DNA from: an uncultured Ignavibacteria bacterium
Lineage (GTDB): Bacteria; Bacteroidota; Ignavibacteria; Ignavibacteriales; Melioribacteraceae
Direction: 5' to 3'
Assembly (NCBI GenBank): GCA_937930275.1
Contig: CALGLM010000085.1
Span: 1 to 24,395 of the forward strand
DNA: 24,395 nucleotides
In this document: positions 1 to 9,000 of the stretch, piece after piece
How positions within the stretch are numbered: the first letter of the stretch is position 1
How the letters are laid out: each line of letters starts with the position of its first letter
The notes under the pieces: generated by a model
What the model saw: only the letters and a program-made list of their open reading frames with translations
Told to the model about the DNA's origin: nothing
The model's database searches: none
Translations under genes and position numbers: made by a program

Positions 1-1
1 T

Positions 2-3000
2 TGGAATATTGACAATATTTCTTCTTCTATACAAGCAAAGATAAGAGTAAGTGATGCCGAATCAGGTCTAAATATTTCGTACACTACTAATAATTTTAAT
101 ATCATTAAATTAAATATTAACTCACCGAATGGTGATGAACTTTTACAAGCAGGCAAAACAGCTACAATTAGTTGGCAGTCAAGCTCGCAAGTGCCGTTTG
201 TTAATATATTTTATAGTACGGATAACGGACTTAATTGGGTACAAATTGCAAATAATGTTCTATCTCCAGCGAATGTAATAAATACATATTCATGGAGTGT
301 GCCTTCAAATATTGTAGGTGAGAATAATCGTATAAAAATAGTTAGTTCTTCAGATGGTACAATTAATACTACTTCATTAAATAAATTTACAATCGGTAGT
401 TTGGATTTTACAAATCCAACTGTAAACTCTATTTGGCAAACAAATAAAAGATATAAAATAGAATGGAATAGTCAACTAATAGGTGATGTTAAACTTGAAT
501 ATTCATTGGATAACGGCACTACATGGAATAATATAATTAATTCATATAATTCCTCATTACATTTCTATAATTGGGATATTCCTGTTGATAGCTATTCCAA
601 CCAAGCACAAGTTAGAATAGTTTCTAATAAAAACGCACTTGTTAACGAAACTACAGCTCCTTTTACTTTAAAAAGATTAGAAGTAAAAATTCCTAACGGT
701 GGAGAGACTTGGAAAGCAGGAACACCAAGAACCATTACCTGGGACGCTAATTATGTAAATAGTGTAACTTTATACATTTCCTCAGATAACGGTCAAACTT
801 GGGATAATACTCCGATTGCAAAAAATATTTCAGGTAACGGGGGACAACATTCTTGGGTAATTCCTGTTAATTATTCAGGGAAAAACTATAAAATAAAAAT
901 TGTTGATGACGAAGTAAGCTCAGTAAGAGATAGCAGTAGCACACCTTTTACAATAAATTCTTTTGCACTTACATCTCCTATTGGTGGTGAAATTTGGCAA
1001 GCCGGAACTACAAAAACGATTAAGTGGACTGTTAGCAATGTTAATGAAGTTTTCCTTGAGTACTCGTTAGATAACGGTACTACATGGAATTCAATAATTT
1101 CAAATTTAAACGCTGAATTAAAGCAATATGATTGGTTAATTCCAAATAATATTTCTTCAAATCAAGCTCGTATTAAAATAACTGATCATCAAGACAACAA
1201 CAATTATTATATTTCAAACCCGTTTACTATAAACAAACTTAGTGTTACTTCACCAAATGGGGGTGAATTATGGCAGGCAGGAACTTCACATGCCGTAACT
1301 TGGAATAGTGCTTTTATTAATAACGTAACCCTTGAGTATTCGGTTGATAACGGCGTAAGTTGGGTGAATATTGCATCAGGAATAAATGCTGCCTTAGGGA
1401 CTTATAATTGGTTGATTCCGAGCGGTATTTCTTCTGCAAATGTGAGAGTAAAGATTTCGGATTCTGATAATTCGAGCTATTATGATATTTGTGATTCCAA
1501 ATTCGTTATCGGAAATATGGAAATTACAAACCCGGCAGCAAGTTCACAATTTCAAGCAGGAAAAACTTGCAATATAGCTTGGACAATAAGCAATATCGGA
1601 TTGATTGATTTATATTATAGTATTGATGACGGTGTAAGTTGGAATATTTTGGGAACGAATATTAATTCTAATTCTACTACTTCCTTTTTATGGGATATAC
1701 CAAGTAACATATCTTCAGATAAAGCCAAAATTAAAATTCAATCTGTAAATGATCCGGCGTTAAATATAGTATCGGGTGCTTTTAGAATTAGCAATTTAGC
1801 AATAACATCTCCAAATTTGGGAAATATTATTTGGAAATCCGGCGATATTAATACAATAACTTGGAATTACAATTTTGTTGATAATATTAAACTTGAATAT
1901 ACATCGAACGGCGGCACTTCTTGGAATACTATAGTTAATAGTATTGCTGCCGCTACCGGAACTTATAATTGGCAAACACCTAATAATTTATCAGGAGAAT
2001 TAAAACTTAGAATATCGGATGCTGCAAATTCAAATATTTATGATGAAAACGATAATACTTTTTCATTAAGGTATATTTATGTTACAAATCCAAACGGTGG
2101 TGAAGTAGTTCAAGTCGGAATACCATTTACGATAAAATATTCTTATTCTTCAAACGTAAGTTTAGTTAACATTTTATATAGTGATGATAACGGCACTACA
2201 TGGAATACGATAACTTCAGGTCCAATAGTTGCTAACGGAGAATATAATTATACTTTCCCTTCAAATAGTTTAAATACAACTACCGGTTTAATTAGAATAG
2301 TGGACGCGAATGCTTCGGCAATTGTTAATGATCAAAGCGATGCTGTTTTTACGTTAAGTACTTTATTATTAACCTCACCAAACGGTAATGAACAATTTCA
2401 AGTAGGTAAAACAACTAATATTACTTGGTCTGCCGGACCCACAATAAGTAAAATTGCATTAGAGTATTTTACGGAAACAAAAGGCTGGAAGTTAATAGTA
2501 GATAATGTAGCCGCTAATTTAGGTACATATACATGGACGATACCAAACGACCCTTCAAATGTTGTGAAGGTAAGAATTAAAAATATGGAAAATACAACAG
2601 TTAATGATATAAGTGATGCTACTTTTAGAATCGCAGATATTGCTGTTGCAATTCCAAATACTGATTTAAAATGGCAGGTCGGAAAATCAAAGATAATTTC
2701 ATGGACAAAAACAAGTAATGTTAAATATGTAAATATTGAATATTCAATTGATGGAGGGCTTACTTGGAAACCTCCGATTGCAGTATCGGATAGCTCAGTT
2801 AATAATCAATTTAAATGGTTAGTAGTAAATGATACTACTTTAACTGCTAAAATTAGAGTAACGGATGCCTCTTCAAACGGAAATATTTTTGATATAAGTG
2901 ATGTAAACTTTGTGATAAGCAAGTTAGAAGTAAATCAACCGGACGGAGCATTACCGATATTATCGGGATCAACACAAGAAGTAAAATGGGTAAGCACAAG

Positions 3001-6000
3001 GGATATAGATAGTGTATATATTAAATTAAGTATGGATAACGGAACAACATGGAGTACTTTATATAAAGAAAAAGCAAATAAAGGAAAATATACATGGAGC
3101 GTACCGAGTAGTGCCAATACAGATAATGCATACATCTTAGTACAAGATACAAAAGAAGAAACGATAATAGATACAAGCAATAAGTTTAAGATATTACCGG
3201 CAAACTTAACATTAACTTATCCGGTAGGGGGAGAGAATTTACAAGAGGGAAGAAGTTATAATATAAGATGGACAAGAACCAATGCAGTACAAAGAATAAA
3301 GATAGAGATAACGACAAATAACGGAACAAATTGGACAACAATAGAAAGTAATTATCCGGCAGATTCGTTAAAGTATAGTTACACAATACCAAACGGATAT
3401 TTTAGTAACAATGCAAAAGTAAGAATAACGGATGCATTGAACAGTTTTGTAAGTTCAAGCAGTAATAGTACATTTAATATTTATGGTTTAACATTAACGT
3501 CATTTAATCAAGTAAATCAGCATTATAAGATAGGTGATACAAAAGCAATAACATGGCAAAGCACAAATAACGTAAATCAAATAAATATTGAATATAGCAC
3601 AACCGAAGGAGTATGGAAACCGATAGCAAGTAATGTAGCGGCAAATTTGGGAACATATGATTGGATAATCCCAAATGATCCGTCTAACACAATAAAGGTA
3701 AGGTTAACATACAGCCAAACATCCGAGATATATAGTATAAGTGCAAATAGTTTTAGAACGGCAAACGTAGTTGTTGTAAATCCGAATATTATAAAGAAAT
3801 TACAAGTTGGAAGAACAGAACAAATAAAATGGATTTCAACAAGCAATGCCACAAATCTAAATTTGTATTATTCAATAGATAACGGGCTGACTTGGAAAAG
3901 TATTCAAGATAACGTAAACTCAACCCCTTCTATTTATAACTGGATAGTACCGGATGATACAACGTTAACAGCAAAAATAAAAATAGTTGATGCAATATCC
4001 GGTGGCTTAATAAGCGATGAAAGTGATGTAAACTTTGTAATAAGCAAGTTAGAAGTAAATCAACCGGACGGAGCATTACCGATATTATCGGGATCAACAC
4101 AAGAAGTAAAATGGGTAAGCACAAGGGATATAGATAGTGTATATATTAAATTAAGTATGGATAACGGAACAACATGGAGTACTTTATATAAAGAAAAAGC
4201 AAATAAAGGAAAATATACATGGAGCGTACCGAGTAGTGCCAATACAGATAATGCATACATCTTAGTACAAGATACAAAAGAAGAAACGATAATAGATACA
4301 AGCAATAAGTTTAAGATATTACCGGCAAACTTAACATTAACTTATCCGGTAGGGGGAGAGAATTTACAAGAGGGAAGAAGTTATAATATAAGATGGACAA
4401 GAACCAATGCAGTACAAAGAATAAAGATAGAGATAACGACAAATAACGGAACAAATTGGACAACAATAGAAAGTAATTATCCGGCAGATTCGTTAAAGTA
4501 TAGTTACACAATACCAAACGGATATTTTAGTAACAATGCAAAAGTAAGAATAACGGATGCATTGAACAGTTTTGTAAGTTCAAGCAGTAATAGTACATTT
4601 AATATTTATGGTTTAACATTAACGTCATTTAATCAAGTAAATCAGCATTATAAGATAGGTGATACAAAAGCAATAACATGGCAAAGCACAAATAACGTAA
4701 ATCAAATAAATATTGAATATAGCACAACCGAAGGAGTATGGAAACCGATAGCAAGTAATGTAGCGGCAAATTTGGGAACATATGATTGGATAATCCCAAA
4801 TGATCCGTCTAACACAATAAAGGTAAGGTTAACATACAGCCAAACATCCGAGATATATAGTATAAGCGCAAATAGTTTTAGAACGGCAAATGTAGTTGTT
4901 GTAAATCCGAATATTTTTGGAAAATTACAAGTTAATAGAACAGAAAAAATAAAATGGAATTATACAAATAACGTTACAAGTGTAAATTTATACTATTCTA
5001 CAAATAACGGTACAAGTTGGATCGCAATAGGTAATAAGGGTATTGAAGCAGCAGGAGAGTACATTTGGACAATTCCGGATTATCCTTCAACAACCGCATT
5101 AATTAAAGTAGAAGATAACTCAGCACCAAATGCAATAAATGATATCAGCGATACATCGTTTGTAATATCCAAACTTGAAGTTACGAAACCGCAGGCAAAT
5201 GATATTTGGGCAAGCGGTGACATAAAACAAATTGAATGGACATCAAGCAATGATATTGATACGGTAGGTATTTATATCACTTTAGACGGCGGAAGTGTAT
5301 GGAGTAGTTTAGTAAAAGTAAAAGCTTCACAAAACAATTACTTGTGGACTATTCCGTATGCTATAAATTCTTCAAATGTTAGGATACTTGTAAACGATTC
5401 CAAGTTCACAAATGTTAATGATACTACTGACAAATTTACAATTTATCCGCCTTTACTTAAAGTCGTTACTCCAAACGGTGGGGAATATATACAAGGTGGT
5501 AAAAACTATCAAATTAGCTGGCAATCATCTCCCGATGTTAAAAATGTAAGGATTCAGTATAGAGTAAGCCCTTCATCAAGTTGGATATCGGTTGTACAAA
5601 GTTATCCGGCGGATTCACTTAAGATGAATTGGAATGTTCCGCAAATAACTACTGATTCTGCTCAAATAAAAATAACAGATGTGTTACAACCGTTTATTAC
5701 TGATAGTAGTGATAATATCTTTAAAGTAGGGTTTGTTACGGTACTTGAACCCAACGGAGGGGAGCACGTTCAAGCCGGTAAAGAGATGTTAATTAGATGG
5801 TCAAATAGTACAAATATTAGCAACGTTAAAATTGAATATAGTATAGACGGTGTAAATTATTCAACTATAAAAAATTCAATAGCTGCAGCATTAGGGAACT
5901 ATACTTGGCAAATACCAAATCTTTCTTCAACAACTGCATATATAAGAGTTAGCGATGCTGCATCAAACAATACTATTAATGATACGAATGATAATCCTTT

Positions 6001-9000
6001 TGTTATCAGTTTATTACAATTAACTACACCAAGCAGCAACATACAACTACAAGCAGGTACAAATTATTTAATTGAGTGGAATGCAAGCTCAGAAATTCAA
6101 AATGTTAATTTAGAGTATTCAATTGACGGAACAACTTGGAATAGGATTAGTACAGTTTCTGCAAATTTGGGCGAATATAATTGGTTAATTCCCAATAATC
6201 TGTGTGCTGTTAGCGGTAAGTTGAGAATTTGGGATAATAGTGCATATAATATTATTGATACAAGTAAATATCAAATTACTTTTAAGCAATTAAATATTGT
6301 TTTACCGATGGGGAATGAGAATTGGCAAGTAGGTACTTCACACGAAATTCAATGGTCTTCGTGTTTAGTTGATACAATTAATATAGAATATTCTATTAAT
6401 AACGGTTTAAGTTGGCTTAGGGTAATTGATAACGTAGTTGCTAACACCGGTAAATATAATTGGATTATTCCTAACACGCCTTCACAAAATGTTTTAATTA
6501 GATTAGTAGATAAAACTAATCCTACATTACTTTCAATGAGTAATAGATTTGCAATATTTAATCCTTCTATCAAACTTTTAGAACCGAACGGCGGGGAAAT
6601 TTGGCAAGCCGGAAGTTCAAAAACTATTACATGGCAAAGTAGTAATGTTAACTATGTAAAGGTTGAATTTAGCAGTGATAGCGGTAAAACTTGGAGCGTG
6701 CTAAGAAGTTCGATACAAGCCGATTCATTTTTTGTTTGGAATCCGGTTCCTCCTAATTTAGAAACTAAAGGAGCAATGGTTAAAATAACCGATGTAATGA
6801 ATAGTCATATTAAAGATTCGAGTTTAGCATTCACTATTACACAATTAAAGTTGTTAGCTCCTTTAGGAGGCGAGTATTGGCAAAGCGGTACAACACAAAA
6901 GATAAAGTGGCATGCAGGTAACGGAATTAATACAATTAATTTGGAGTACTCACTTAATAGCGGTCAATCTTGGGAAACTATCGAAGGTGCTCAAAACTAT
7001 ATAGCTTCTGCCGATTCTTTTGCGTGGAATATCCCTACTACCGGAAGTAATGCGGTTAAAGTACGCATTAGAGAAACTTACGATGGTACAATTAATTCTG
7101 TTTCACCGGATACATTTACAATAGGATGGGTAAATGTTGTATCACCGAACGGAGGTGAGGTAGTTCAAGCAGGATTGCCTCTAAATATAAGATGGCAGAA
7201 TAGTGATAACATTCATAATGTTAAAGTTGAAATTTACAACGAACCTAAAAACCAAGTTGTAGCTTGGACTGAAGTCGCTTCCTCGTTAAAACAGATAAAT
7301 ATTGTAATTCCCGCAAATTTATCTTCTGATAGTTTGAAGATAAGGTTAAGTGCATCAAACTCTAATTATTCTATAATTGATTATAGTAATAATTACTTTA
7401 GTTGTATGATGTTAAACTTATTGACTCCTGTTGTGGGATCTAATTGGCGGGCTTTAACCGAAAAGAATATTACATGGGAAGCAAGCAGCAATAATAATAC
7501 AGTTAAATTAGAGTTTTCATCTGATGCTGGAGTTACATGGAATAATATTGTTACAAATATTCCGGCTTCTCAATTCAATTATATTTGGACTGTTCCAAAT
7601 AATGTTTCAAGCAATTGTTTAGTTAGAATATTAAACGAGGAATTTCCGAATATAAAAGATTCAAGCGGAATATTTACTATATACATTCCGGAAGTTACCT
7701 TGTTAACACCAAACGGAAGCGAATATTATCAGGTAGGAAAGACCTATAAAATAAAATGGGACCATTTATATTTAACTACTCTTAAAATTGAGTATAGTTC
7801 TGATAACGGCTCAACTTGGGAAGTTATAAAAAATCAAATTGCCGCAAATGCAAGAGAGTGGGATTGGAATATAGTTAATAAAAATTGGTCAACCGGTAGC
7901 GGATTAATTAGGATAAGCGATTACAGTGATCCAAATATTAAAGATGTTAGCATGGCTAATTTTACTGTGGGTTGGATTGATGTATTAGCCCCTGACGGCG
8001 GTGAAAACTGGATGTCCAATAGCTCAAAAACGATTAAATGGGATAACAGTAATTCAGTTTCGTTTGTAAACATATACTACAATAGCGGAATTGATACAAA
8101 CTGGATTCAATTAGCAGTAAACTATCAGGCAAGTTTAAAAGAATTTAATTGGCAGCAAGTACCGAGTGTTGAAACAAATAGAGGTAAAATTAAAATTACC
8201 GATGCTCTTTCCGGTGGTGAAATTGTTAGTTTAAGTCAAAACTATTTCTTAATAACTAAGTTATATGTTATTGAACCCAACGGGGGAGAAGTATATTATA
8301 AAGGAAATACTTATCAAATTAAGTGGACCCCGAGTATTAACATAAATGCGGTCAAAATTTTCTTATCTGTTAATGGTGGTAATAGTTACGAGCCTTTGGA
8401 ACCTAATTCGATTTCATCACAATTAGGGTATTATAATTGGAAGATTTTGGATAATTACTATTCGGATTCTGCAAAAATAAAAATTGTTAATGCCGAAGAT
8501 TCAACTATATTTGCTACAAGTCAAGGGTTATTTACTTTAGGAAATTTACAATTGCTGGTATTTAATAATGCAGAAAAAGTATTAGAAAAATCAGTTAAAA
8601 CAATTGCTTGGGAGTGTAGTCAAAATATAAGTAGAGTAGATTTATATTATTGGACTAAGAATAAAATTAAAAGGCTAATAGCTTCAGATGTAGTAGCAGG
8701 AAATAAATCGTATAATTGGAGACTACCCGAAGAAGTTTCGGATTCATGCTATATCGCAATTTATGATCACAATAATTACCGATTTTTTGATACTTCAAAC
8801 GCACCGTTCACAATTTGTAGGTTAAAACTTCTTAATCCTAAAGGAGGTGAAGTATGGAAACTCGGAGACTCAAAAGAATTTGTTTGGGAATCTGAATATA
8901 TAAATAAGGTAAATATCGAATTTATTACAGATGACTCGACATCGGTTCCGATATTCTCGGATTCACCTTACAAAATAAATGATCTACCTATTAATGCTAC

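Noticed and set aside
191..193. Apparent start codon of the giant protein at 191 (GTG)
   Set aside because: The same frame is open upstream to position 2 and encodes the tail of one repeat and the start of the next, including SPNGDELLQAGK; the GTG is an internal Val codon.
2935..4517. Minus-strand open frames at 2935-3180, 3186-3392, 4060-4305 and 4311-4517, two identical pairs
   Set aside because: They lie antisense inside the duplicated repeat module and are identical only because the DNA is duplicated; the hydrophobic Leu/Ser-rich translations are typical shadows of this AT-rich repeat coding.
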